NCBI GenBank assembly: GCA_043101845.1 | Contig: JBICHN010000004.1 | Span: 186,001-250,000, forward strand | Length of the DNA stretch: 64,000 bases | From: JBICHN01 sp043101845 | GTDB lineage: Bacteria; Planctomycetota; Phycisphaerae; Phycisphaerales; UBA5793 | Direction of reading: 5' to 3' | Part shown: positions 52,657 to 61,958 of the stretch, piece by piece | Numbering within the stretch: position 1 is the stretch's first letter | Layout: each line of letters opens with the position of its first letter | Program-made: the position numbers and the translations under genes | Notes under the pieces: model-generated | Database searches by the model: none | Told to the model about the DNA's origin: nothing | The model's input: only the letters and a program-made list of their open reading frames with translations

Positions 52657-54279
52657 CTACCCGCCGTCGTCCGACTCGGCCGAAGTCCCGCCCACCACCA
52701 CGGCGACTTCCGGACGCTTCTCGATGAATGCGGCGACACCATCGGGCGACACCGCCGCATTCCAGAGGTACACCTTTCGAAGCGCAGCCGCCTCGATGAG
52801 TCCGGCCAGGCCGGCGTCGGTAATCGCCGTGCCGTGCAGATTAAGGTACTCCAACTTGGGCAGCGTCACAATGGAGGAAATGGACGCGTCGGTGACTCCC
52901 GTCTCGGCGAGGTTGAGGCGACGGAGTTCCTCGAACCGGTCGAGCGTCGCGACGCCCTCGTCAGTGACCCCGGTCGACGCCAGGTTGAGCCAGACGAGCG
53001 ACGGGTCAAGTCCCGCGAGGAGTTCGGCGAGACGATCGTCGTCGAGACCGGCGTCGATGAGGCTCAGGTTCGCGTCGACCGCGTCCGCGCCGGCCGCGAC
53101 CGGCGTGGCGACCCCGCCGGCCTCCTGGATCCGTGTGAAGGCGGCGTCGCGCGCCGCTTGCGCCGCCTCGTCGAGCGGAGCCACCGTCGGCTCGTAATCG
53201 AGCGTGACCGCCGCGGTCGATTCCGGGTAGATCTCGGTCGCGTCGACCGTGTCGGCCGCGGGATCGCTCGTCGCGGAGTCGGCGTCGAGTGTGGCGCCTT
53301 CGATCCAGGCGCGGATCGTCGCGATCTGATCGTCGTCGAGCTTGTCGCCGCGCGCGGGCATGCGCTTTCGGTCGTCGGCCGGCAGCGTGATGCGCTGGTA
53401 AAGGAGACTGGCGTCCGGATCTCCCGGCACGACAACCCATTCTTCGGGATCACGGTCGAAGAGGTGTGCGAGCGTATCGACGCGCAGGTCACCGCGCTTG
53501 CGCTCCGGTCCGTGGCAGTCCACGCAGCGGGCTTCGAAGATCGGCATGACGCGCTGAACGAAGAAGGCTTCGGAAAGGCGGACCTCGCCGGGTTCGTCGG
53601 ACGGGCTTTCGACGCCGGTCGCGGGATCGTCGCTCGAGTCCGTGTCCGTCGTGTCGGAGAAGATCGGCGGCGGCGCCGCGTCGTCCGCGTCCTCGAAGAC
53701 TTCGAAGAGATGGCCCTGGCCGTACACGATTTCGGCGCCGAGGTACCCGACATAGCCGACGAGCAGCCCGCCGACGACGAGCGTCGTTCGATACGCCACG
53801 CGCGGCCCGGCTCGATGCCACCAGCGATCGGCCAGCGAGAGAAGCGCCGCGAGGCTCGCGATGACCGCGACGGCGACGCCGAGCCAGCGATGCCAGAAGA
53901 GCGTGTCGGCGATCGATTCGCCGTGCGGCTCATGCTCGGCGTTGATCCAACCGAGCGCCGCGGCCACGATGGCGGAGATCGCCGCGAGCCAGACAATCGG
54001 CAGCGCCGCGTTTGGCGACCGGGGTTTGCGCCACAGCGTTCGCGCGATTTCAATCACCGCCGCGACTATGAGCAAGGCGATCGGGAAATGCACGACCGCC
54101 GGGTGCAGACGACCGAAGAAGCGCCACCACGCGTCGTTCGAAACCGTGGCGGCGGTGGCCAACTCGCCCGCCCCACTCGACCCGAACGCCGCCGCAGTTG
54201 ATGCGGCAAAGGCCGTCACGACGCCGAGCCACATGACCGTCCGCGATGGCGTGCCTGCGTTTCGATTCGATCGACTCAT
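52657..54279 (-). CDS. Membrane protein with DUF2231-like helices, c-type cytochrome and leucine-rich repeats
   Basis: About five membrane helices, including FFGRLHPAVVHFPIALLIVAAVIEIA and WHRWLGVAVAVIASLAALLSL, form a DUF2231-like module with conserved His. It is followed by a planctomycete-type cytochrome c segment (C252-V-D-C-H256, FEARCVDCHGPERKRGDLRVD, then MPARGDKLDDDQIATIRAWI) and four or more leucine-rich repeats (LVWLNLASTGVTDEGVATLD, LRRLNLAETGVTDASISSI). It may be the membrane electron partner of the two PSD1 proteins. ATG 54279 has AAGGATGGG upstream; 54306 is an alternative. It heads the operon. Confidence 0.87.
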   Translation of the reverse strand: MSRSNRNAGTPSRTVMWLGVVTAFAASTAAAFGSSGAGELATAATVSNDAWWRFFGRLHPAVVHFPIALLIVAAVIEIARTLWRKPRSPNAALPIVWLAAISAIVAAALGWINAEHEPHGESIADTLFWHRWLGVAVAVIASLAALLSLADRWWHRAGPRVAYRTTLVVGGLLVGYVGYLGAEIVYGQGHLFEVFEDADDAAPPPIFSDTTDTDSSDDPATGVESPSDEPGEVRLSEAFFVQRVMPIFEARCVDCHGPERKRGDLRVDTLAHLFDRDPEEWVVVPGDPDASLLYQRITLPADDRKRMPARGDKLDDDQIATIRAWIEGATLDADSATSDPAADTVDATEIYPESTAAVTLDYEPTVAPLDEAAQAARDAAFTRIQEAGGVATPVAAGADAVDANLSLIDAGLDDDRLAELLAGLDPSLVWLNLASTGVTDEGVATLDRFEELRRLNLAETGVTDASISSIVTLPKLEYLNLHGTAITDAGLAGLIEAAALRKVYLWNAAVSPDGVAAFIEKRPEVAVVVGGTSAESDDGG

Positions 54280-54382
54280 GTACGCGTTCCCATCCTTCAT
54301 CACCATTCGATCACACGAATCCGAACGGATCCGTCGGAGACGATCATATGGAAACGCGCGAGGCCGACTGTTCGACGGGCGG

Positions 54383-55744
<1,362 letters not shown>

Positions 55745-55828
55745 GATGACCGATTCCTTGTTCGAGCGGGCGGGATGACGGGGTCGCGGCGATGGAGGAC
55801 GGGACCGGGCCGCGGACGACACGCACAC

Positions 55829-55864
55829 AAAAGGCGTCGCCCCGTCGTGTGACGAAGCGACGCC
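55829..55864 (-). terminator. Terminator-like hairpin at the start of the gdhA leader
   Basis: On the minus strand GGCGTCGC (55864-55857) pairs with GCGACGCC (55840-55833), an 8-bp perfect stem, with a further four-base inner stem CGTC/GACG. It is followed by TTTT (55832-55829) and GTGTGC. It begins within a few bases of the predicted transcription start, so it could attenuate gdhA. It could also end transcription from the secreted-protein gene at 56010. Confidence 0.55.
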
Positions 55865-55866
55865 CG

Positions 55867-55895
55867 AGTATAAGCGAACGCCGGAGTTCGTGGAA
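55867..55895 (-). promoter_or_regulatory. Predicted sigma-70-type promoter of gdhA
   Basis: On the minus strand TTCCAC (55895-55890) is followed by a 17-bp spacer and TATACT (55872-55867). Five of six bases match the -10 consensus. Position is about 125 bp before the gdhA ATG. Confidence 0.6.
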
Positions 55896-56009
55896 CCGGT
55901 GGCCCCGCCTCGTTATACCGCGACGGCGCGGTTGGATCGGTCGGTGGGCCGCCCAACCGCGCCGCGCGGCGCCCGAGTCGAGGTCTCGTTCCTGGCGCGG
56001 ACCGTGGGG

Positions 56010-56666
56010 TCAGTGCAGGACGAGACGCGGGCCTTCGTACAGGAGGTTCTCGCCGGTTCCGATCCGGAGAACCTTGCCTTCATTCACCTGATCCGCAGTC
56101 GTCGTGATCGCGAGGCTGATGAAGCCCTGCTGCGCCCACTGCTGCAGGACGCTCCGCGGCACAGTGCGCGGAATCTCAAAGGTAATCAGGCTCCCCGCGC
56201 CGCCGTACACCGAGTCGTCACCCGCAATGCGGTTGTTGTCCCCGGCCACCGGGCCGGGTCCGACGCCGTACGACCATGACGACTCGTCGAACGGCCCTTC
56301 GAGGAGGCGGATGTACACCTCGTCGACGGCCGGGTCGTAGTTCGAGTCGGGCGCGACGGTGACCGTGAGCGTGGCGCCGTTCCACCGGAAGCCCGGGGGA
56401 ACCTCATCGAGGTCCCAGTTCATGAAGCCGTACGAAAAGAACGACGACGCGTTGCGGTTCCCGGGGTACCCCGTTGGGTTGAGGTCCATGCCTTCGGCGC
56501 CCCAGAGTCGGATGACCGGGTCACCGCCCGGGTTCTGCGAGTGGACATAGGCCCACACATCATTGTCGGCGACGCCGAGGTCGAGCTGGGCCGAGGCCAC
56601 GGCGCCAGCGAACGACGCGGCGAAAAGGGAAGCGCAAGCAAGCGAACGGTTGATCTTTGTATCCAT
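56010..56666 (-). CDS. Small secreted protein of unknown function
   Basis: The 218-residue product has a signal peptide (RSLACASLFAASFAGAVASA-Q), then a beta-rich domain (FSYGFMNWDLDEVPPGFRWNGATLTVTVAPDSNYDPA, and LITFEIPRTVPRSVLQQWAQQGFISLAI). This resembles DNRLRE/carbohydrate-binding-like beta domains, but no family was firmly recognised. ATG 56666 is selected by signal peptide; the longer reading to 56735 lacks one at the start. Confidence 0.65.
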   Translation of the reverse strand: MDTKINRSLACASLFAASFAGAVASAQLDLGVADNDVWAYVHSQNPGGDPVIRLWGAEGMDLNPTGYPGNRNASSFFSYGFMNWDLDEVPPGFRWNGATLTVTVAPDSNYDPAVDEVYIRLLEGPFDESSWSYGVGPGPVAGDNNRIAGDDSVYGGAGSLITFEIPRTVPRSVLQQWAQQGFISLAITTTADQVNEGKVLRIGTGENLLYEGPRLVLH

Positions 56667-56763
56667 GTGAAGAAGTCTCCGTGCGCGCGATCGGCGCGCA
56701 CGCTCCTGTTCAAGAGTCATCGATTTCAGATGCAAAACGGGAGTCGCTGATGCGAAATCAGGA

Positions 56764-57360
56764 TCAGCGAGAGACCGGTGGCGCGCGCGACGGCGCTTCG
56801 ACGATCGAATAGCTCGGCGCGGGCGGGCGATGGGTCATCGCCTCGGCCCACGCGCGTCGCGTCAGGGCGAGGCGCTGCGCCAACCGCGTCACGAGATCGG
56901 CGAGCAGGCGGCGCCACGCCGCGGTCGTGCGGTTGAGCCGGCGCCGACGCAGGAGCGCCTCCGCGGTCAGTCCACCGATCGTGAGCACGACCGGCGCGTT
57001 CTCGACGAGTATCTCGCCGGCGGGAAGCGCCTCGTGGTGCGCCACGGCGAACGCGAGCAGCAGCGCGATCGTCTGCGTGCGCCGGCCGCGCCATCGCAGC
57101 AACGGCGCGTCGACGAGTTTGAGACCGAAGAAAGCAAGCGTGAGCAGCAGGGCGAGCGCCGAGCCGAGCGGCGCCTCGACGAATGACGGCGCCGCGAGCA
57201 GCCGTCCGCCTACCGCCCAGATCGCTGGCGCATGGACGAGAATGAGCCCGAGCCAGAACACGATCCGCGCAAGCGACCGCCAGGACCGCCCGCCGAGAGT
57301 CCGGCGGCGGCGTCGATCGTCCGGGATCGTCGTCGAAGCTCGATTCACGCGATCATTCAC
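56764..57360 (-). CDS. Membrane protein of unknown function
   Basis: The 198-residue product has about three hydrophobic segments (LARIVFWLGLILVHAPAIWAV, LGSALALLLTLAFFGLKLV, TIALLLAFAVAHHEALPAG) and a basic C-terminal region (RRLNRTTAAWRRLLADLVTRLAQRLAL). No family was recognised. The start is GTG 57360, preceded by AAGGTGG. Confidence 0.55.
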   Translation of the reverse strand: MNDRVNRASTTIPDDRRRRRTLGGRSWRSLARIVFWLGLILVHAPAIWAVGGRLLAAPSFVEAPLGSALALLLTLAFFGLKLVDAPLLRWRGRRTQTIALLLAFAVAHHEALPAGEILVENAPVVLTIGGLTAEALLRRRRLNRTTAAWRRLLADLVTRLAQRLALTRRAWAEAMTHRPPAPSYSIVEAPSRAPPVSR

Positions 57361-57565
57361 CCACCTTGGTCGGCCGCGGACCTCGAATCGTTTGTCGATC
57401 GAAGATCCGCCGCGACCCTCCAGCGCAAGCGTAGACCCGTCGCGGCGTTCGTCGAGCGCGAAGACGGCGCACGCCGTCCGATTCGCGGAATCGGGGAGCG
57501 CTCCCCATGTCCGACGGGCGGCGACGGTTGACGAATCGCGTCTCGCTCGTCATGCTGGAGGGGTC

Positions 57566-58531
57566 ATGCCCGTCCCTCATACTTCGTTCTCTGACTGGTC
57601 GTCACTTCATCCACGACCCGGGCGGCTCGCTCACGAGATTCGGACCGATTCGCCCAGGGATTGCCAGGTCGCCCTGCTCGGCGTGCCGGACGACACCGGT
57701 GTGACCATGACCGGCGGTCGCGCCGGCGCCCGGGACGGCCCCCGGGCCTTCCGCCGCGCGCTCGCGGCGTACGGCTGCGACTACGACGCGGTCACCGGTC
57801 GATCGCTCGGCGACATCGGCATCTACGACGCGGGCGATGTGAATGCCGCGGGCGATGAGATGCACCACACGCACGACCGGGTGACCGACGCCGTGCGCGC
57901 CATACTTGACCTCGGGCTCATTCCCGTCTGCATCGGCGGCGGGCACGATCTGACCTATCCCGGCGTACGCGCGCTCTATCGCGCGCTGCGCGAAGATGGT
58001 GACCGGCTCGGCGGGATCAACATCGGCCCCCACCTCGAAGTGCGCGAGCGCGCCGGGTCCGGCATGACCTATCGCCGCATTCTCGAAGATGGCGAGGGCG
58101 TCGTCGACCCGGCGAACTTCGCCGCCATCGGCCTCGGCCCTTTCGCGAACCGGCTCGACCACCTCGAATGGGCGCGCGAGAAGAAGGCGCGACTCATCTT
58201 CTTCGAAGGCGATCAGCACGACCTCTTCGATCGCTTCGAAGAGACGATCGAGGCGCTGCGCGAGACGCCGAACCTCTTCGCGAGCTTTGACCTCGACATG
58301 CTCGACGCGTCGGTCGCGCCGGGCGTGAGTTCGCTCAACCCGATGGGGCTCACGCCGGTGACCGCGTCGCTTATGGCGCGGCGGATCGGTGCGCTCGAGA
58401 ACCTGCGCTACTTCGATCTCATGGAGCTCAGTCCGCCGCATGACATCGAGGATCGCACGGCGCGCCTCGCCGCGCATCTCTTCCTGAGCTTCCTCTCAGG
58501 ACTCGCCGAGCGGCTTGACGGCGACGAATGA
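57566..58531 (+). CDS. Arginase-family protein, HutG-like (formimidoylglutamase), changed metal site
   Basis: Ureohydrolase fold: VALLGVPDDTGV and GGRAGARDGPRAFRRAL near the start, GGGHDLTYPG with ligand H127, and SFDLDMLDASVAPGVSSLNPMG with ligands D242 and D244. In arginases and formimidoylglutamases the motif DAHxD carries two metal Asp; here the aligned stretch is INIGPHLEVR, with Gly154 and Glu158 in those places. Position beside hutF suggests a role on formiminoglutamate or a derivative, but activity with the usual Mn pair is not assured. ATG 57566 has GGAGGGG upstream. It converges with hutF. Confidence 0.8.
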   Translation: MPVPHTSFSDWSSLHPRPGRLAHEIRTDSPRDCQVALLGVPDDTGVTMTGGRAGARDGPRAFRRALAAYGCDYDAVTGRSLGDIGIYDAGDVNAAGDEMHHTHDRVTDAVRAILDLGLIPVCIGGGHDLTYPGVRALYRALREDGDRLGGINIGPHLEVRERAGSGMTYRRILEDGEGVVDPANFAAIGLGPFANRLDHLEWAREKKARLIFFEGDQHDLFDRFEETIEALRETPNLFASFDLDMLDASVAPGVSSLNPMGLTPVTASLMARRIGALENLRYFDLMELSPPHDIEDRTARLAAHLFLSFLSGLAERLDGDE

Positions 58532-58553
58532 CTGAACGACGCCGAGCGCTTCG

Positions 58554-59858
58554 TCAGGGTTCGATCCATCGACCGCCGACGCAGACTTCGCCGACCGCTT
58601 CGCGCCCCGCGCCGAAGATGAAGGATTCGAGGAGCGTTTCGTTCGTCCACCCGGCGAGCGAGGGCGACGCGAGATCGAGCGTCATGAAGTCGGCCGGCGC
58701 GCCCGCTTCGATCACGCCGGCGCGCAATCCGAGCGCGTTCGCCCCGTGCGTCGTCGCCGACCGGAAGAGTCGCGGCGCGAGCATGCCGCGCCGGTCCGCG
58801 AGCGCGCCGCGTCGTTGCCGTGTGAGTCGCTGGGCGTATTCGAGCCAGCGCATCTCCTCCGCGAAGTCGATCCGCGCGTTCGAGTCCGTTCCGAGGCACA
58901 CGCGTCCCGATCGCGCCTGGACGGTCGCAAGGTCGGGCACGCCGTCACCAAGGTTCGCTTCGGTGAGCGGACACACGCAGACGCGGCCGCCGAGATCGAG
59001 GTAACGCTCCATGTCCTCTTTCGCGGTGTGCGTGCAGTGCACCGCGGTGAATCGATCGTTGATCTCGAGCTTGTCGATCAGGAGCGCCATGGGTCGCGTG
59101 CGGTACGCCTCTTCGCATTGCTCGATCTCGAGGCGCTGCTCCTCGAGATGCATGTGAAAGACGAGTCCGCGCCGCATCGCCTCGCGATGGAGCTCTACGA
59201 TGTCGCCGATCGGCGCGGCGCGGATCGAATGCACGACGGCGCCGAGCGATTGTGTTTTCGGATCAATGAATGGCCGCAGGTGCTCCGCCTGTTTCCAATA
59301 CTGATCGGGTGAGTCGACGCGGAAGCGACGCTGACCGCCCGCAAGCGGCTGACCGATGCCGCCCGTGCGGTAATACACATTGAGCAGCACGAGACGGACG
59401 CCGACTTCGCTCGCGACACGGAGCACGACTTCGTCGAATGGAAATCCGCGGCCGCGCGCGTCGTGATGGAGGTAGTGAAACTCACCCACGCAGGTGATCC
59501 CGGCGCCGAGCATTTCGCGAAACGCGTGTCGCGTGAGCGACTCGATGAGTGATTCATCCATCGTTTCGACGAGATCGTACATCGCCTCGCGCCACGACCA
59601 GAAGCTCCCGGCGCCGTCGGGAAAGCGCTCGCCGCGCCCCCGCAGCCCGCGCTGAAACGCGTGCGAATGCGCGTTCACCATGCCGGGCAGGATCGCCCGA
59701 TTCGACAGGCGCCGCGTCGGCGCCGGTCCGCCTTCGACGCGCGGGCCCACGCTCTCGATGGCGCCGTCCTCGTCGAGTTCGACGAGGATTCCCGCCTCGA
59801 ACGCCTCACCCGTCCAGGTGAGATCGGCTTCGATGATTTCGCGCTCAGCCGTCGCCAT
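58554..59858 (-). CDS. hutF: Formimidoylglutamate deiminase
   Basis: HutF amidohydrolase: GMVNAHSHAFQRGLRG carries the first metal His pair, then SFWSWREAMYD, a VGEFHYLHHD block typical of this subfamily, HMHLEEQ, HCTHT, and LGTDSN with the catalytic Asp. It converts formiminoglutamate to N-formylglutamate and ammonia. It has 434 residues. ATG 59858 has AGGA eight bases upstream. Its 5' end overlaps the M20 deacylase gene by 14 bases, so translation is probably coupled. Confidence 0.9.
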   Translation of the reverse strand: MATAEREIIEADLTWTGEAFEAGILVELDEDGAIESVGPRVEGGPAPTRRLSNRAILPGMVNAHSHAFQRGLRGRGERFPDGAGSFWSWREAMYDLVETMDESLIESLTRHAFREMLGAGITCVGEFHYLHHDARGRGFPFDEVVLRVASEVGVRLVLLNVYYRTGGIGQPLAGGQRRFRVDSPDQYWKQAEHLRPFIDPKTQSLGAVVHSIRAAPIGDIVELHREAMRRGLVFHMHLEEQRLEIEQCEEAYRTRPMALLIDKLEINDRFTAVHCTHTAKEDMERYLDLGGRVCVCPLTEANLGDGVPDLATVQARSGRVCLGTDSNARIDFAEEMRWLEYAQRLTRQRRGALADRRGMLAPRLFRSATTHGANALGLRAGVIEAGAPADFMTLDLASPSLAGWTNETLLESFIFGAGREAVGEVCVGGRWIEP

Positions 59859-61050
59859 TCCGTCCATCCTGCGCTTCGTAGGCGAACCGGTCGATGAGTC
59901 GATCCACGAATTCGCGGCCGCGTTCAAATTCGTCGATCGGAAGATATTCGTTCGGGCGATGCGCGACATCAATCGAGCCTGGACCGAAGAGCACACATTC
60001 GCGCCCGAGTACGCGGGAAAACGCGCCGGCGTCGCTCGCGAAGGGCACGCCGACCGTCCCGCGCTGATCGACGAGTTCGGCGATCGCGCCGTAGAGCGGC
60101 GCCGTCTCGTCCGTGAGCATCGGCGGACTGTCATTGATGATCAAGACCGTTCCCTTCGCGGGCGCCGCGGCGCGCTCGACGAGGCCGCGCACCTTTTCGA
60201 CGACCGGGTCGCTCGCCATCCCCGGCAGCAGTCGCACGCCCACATCGATCTCGGCGGAGTCGGGGATGACATTCATCGCCCGGCCGCCCGAAAGGCGCGC
60301 GACATTGAGGGCGGGAAACGGCGTCTCGGGAAAGTACTCGCTCGTGTCGACGCGCACGGCCTCGAGCTCTTCTCGATAGCCGCTCAGGGCGCTCACGATG
60401 CGCCCCACCGCTTCATTCGCGTTCACGCCGAGATGCGGAAACCCGCTGTGCGCCGCGCGTCCTTCGATCGTGATGCGCAGCTTGAGATGGCCTTTGTGAA
60501 GGCGCACGGCGCGGAGCGAAGTTGGCTCCCCGATGAGGACAGAGCGGGGCGGCCGCGGCGCGTCGGCCGGCCAGTCGTTCGCGAGCCGCGCGGCGCCGAC
60601 CGATCCAACCTCCTCATCCGCACAGAGCACGAGCATGAGGCGACTTCGGGGCGCCTCTCCCGCCGCCCGCCGGCGCATGGCGTTGAGCGCGAGAGCGATG
60701 AATCCTTTCATGTCGCACGCCCCGCGCCCGAACCACCGCCCGTCGCGCTCGGTCAGCGTGAACGGCGGACTCTCCCATCCCTCCGACTCGGCGGGCACGA
60801 CATCGAGATGCCCCGAAAGCGCGAGCCCGGCGTCCGACGATGACAACTCCTCGCCGCCGAGCCATGCGACGAGATTGACCTTTTCGACACCGTCACGCTC
60901 GTACCGATGTTCGACGACGCGCAGGCGCCCGCCGCCTTCTTCGAGGTACGCGCGGCAGAAGTCGGCGATCGGGCGATTCGATCGAGAACTGGAAGAGTCG
61001 AAGGAGACAAGACGCGCGAGAAGTTCGGAATCGGGGAGCGACGCAGCCAT
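59845..61050 (-). CDS. M20 family deacylase (ArgE/DapE-type)
   Basis: Two-zinc M20 hydrolase: SGHLDVVPAESEGWESPPFT (His and Asp ligands), WFGRGACDMKGFIALAL (bridging Asp), CADEEVGSVGAARL (catalytic Glu pair), a dimerisation lid with AAHSGFPHLGVNANEA, and the last His in DVAHRPNEYL. Closest to acetylornithine deacetylase, but amidohydrolase specificity in M20 is poorly predicted from sequence. Coupling with hutF hints at N-formylglutamate as substrate, which is an inference. ATG 61050. Confidence 0.85.
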   Translation of the reverse strand: MAASLPDSELLARLVSFDSSSSRSNRPIADFCRAYLEEGGGRLRVVEHRYERDGVEKVNLVAWLGGEELSSSDAGLALSGHLDVVPAESEGWESPPFTLTERDGRWFGRGACDMKGFIALALNAMRRRAAGEAPRSRLMLVLCADEEVGSVGAARLANDWPADAPRPPRSVLIGEPTSLRAVRLHKGHLKLRITIEGRAAHSGFPHLGVNANEAVGRIVSALSGYREELEAVRVDTSEYFPETPFPALNVARLSGGRAMNVIPDSAEIDVGVRLLPGMASDPVVEKVRGLVERAAAPAKGTVLIINDSPPMLTDETAPLYGAIAELVDQRGTVGVPFASDAGAFSRVLGRECVLFGPGSIDVAHRPNEYLPIDEFERGREFVDRLIDRFAYEAQDGRNGDG

Positions 61051-61096
61051 GGCCGCGCATTGTAGGAACTCGCGCGCCGCTTCCGGCGATGGTCAC

Positions 61097-61903
61097 TCAA
61101 CCCACGATCATCGGGAGTGACTCGAGTTCGCGCGTGAGCACGATCGGACCGCTCTCGTCGATGAGCACATCGTGCTCGTAGTGCACGCTCAGACTTCCAT
61201 CCGCCGTGCGGATCGGCCACTGCCGCTCCGTCTGTTTGAGCTGGCCGGTTCCGATGGCGACCATCGGCTCGACGGCGAGGAGCATGCCGGGACGCAGCCG
61301 CACATTCGCATCGGGCCATTCCGACGGAAAGATGGGCACGCGATTCGAAACATACGGCGAATGATGAAGCTTGCGTCCGTAGCCGTGCCCGCCGAGCCCT
61401 TCGACGCAATGGAAGCTGTAGTCATCCTCGACGAGCGTCTGCACGGCCCGCGCCCAGTCGAGCAGCGGTTGGCCGGGCCGCAACTCTTCAACGCCGCGCT
61501 GGAGCGCTTCGATTCCGCAGCGGCACAATCGCGTGCGCTCCTCGTCGGCCGATTCGATGACATAGGTCCACGCCGCGTCACCGATCCAGCCGCGGTAAAT
61601 CACGCCGATGTCGATGGAGAACACATCACCGGGCTCGAGCGGATCGACCGACATTCCCGCCGTGCCGTGGACGATAACATCGTTCACGGACAGACATGCG
61701 TGGGACGGAAACCGCGGATAGCGGCCGGTCCGGTACCCGAGAAACGCCGACTTCGCGCCGAGATCACGCAGCGTGTCGGCGACGAACGCGTCGACCTGCG
61801 CGAGCGTCTGCCCGGCCTGCAGGAACTCGACGAGGCGCTGGTGCACGACGACGACCTTCTCGGCCGCCTCGGTGGCGGGTTGGCGTTCATCGGTTCGAAT
61901 CAC
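61097..61903 (-). CDS. map: Methionine aminopeptidase, type I
   Basis: Pita-bread fold with the five metal ligands in place: FSIDIGVIYRGWIGDAAWTYV (two Asp), GLGGHGYGRKLHHSP (His), GMLLAVEPMVAIG (Glu) and SVHYEHDVLID (Glu). It removes initiator Met. It has 268 residues and lacks the N-terminal zinc finger of eukaryotic forms. Translation begins at GTG 61903 with no strong ribosome site. Confidence 0.93.
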   Translation of the reverse strand: MIRTDERQPATEAAEKVVVVHQRLVEFLQAGQTLAQVDAFVADTLRDLGAKSAFLGYRTGRYPRFPSHACLSVNDVIVHGTAGMSVDPLEPGDVFSIDIGVIYRGWIGDAAWTYVIESADEERTRLCRCGIEALQRGVEELRPGQPLLDWARAVQTLVEDDYSFHCVEGLGGHGYGRKLHHSPYVSNRVPIFPSEWPDANVRLRPGMLLAVEPMVAIGTGQLKQTERQWPIRTADGSLSVHYEHDVLIDESGPIVLTRELESLPMIVG

Positions 61904-61958
61904 GGCGAGATAGTAGCCCCGGCGTGGCGCCGGTCCGTCGCCGCACGATTCGCGCTCG

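Noticed and set aside
50087..53197. Open frame of 1036 codons on the plus strand
   Set aside because: It is antisense to the PSD1 gene and the cytochrome-LRR gene; the product is Arg-rich and without domains, as expected from high-GC shadow frames.
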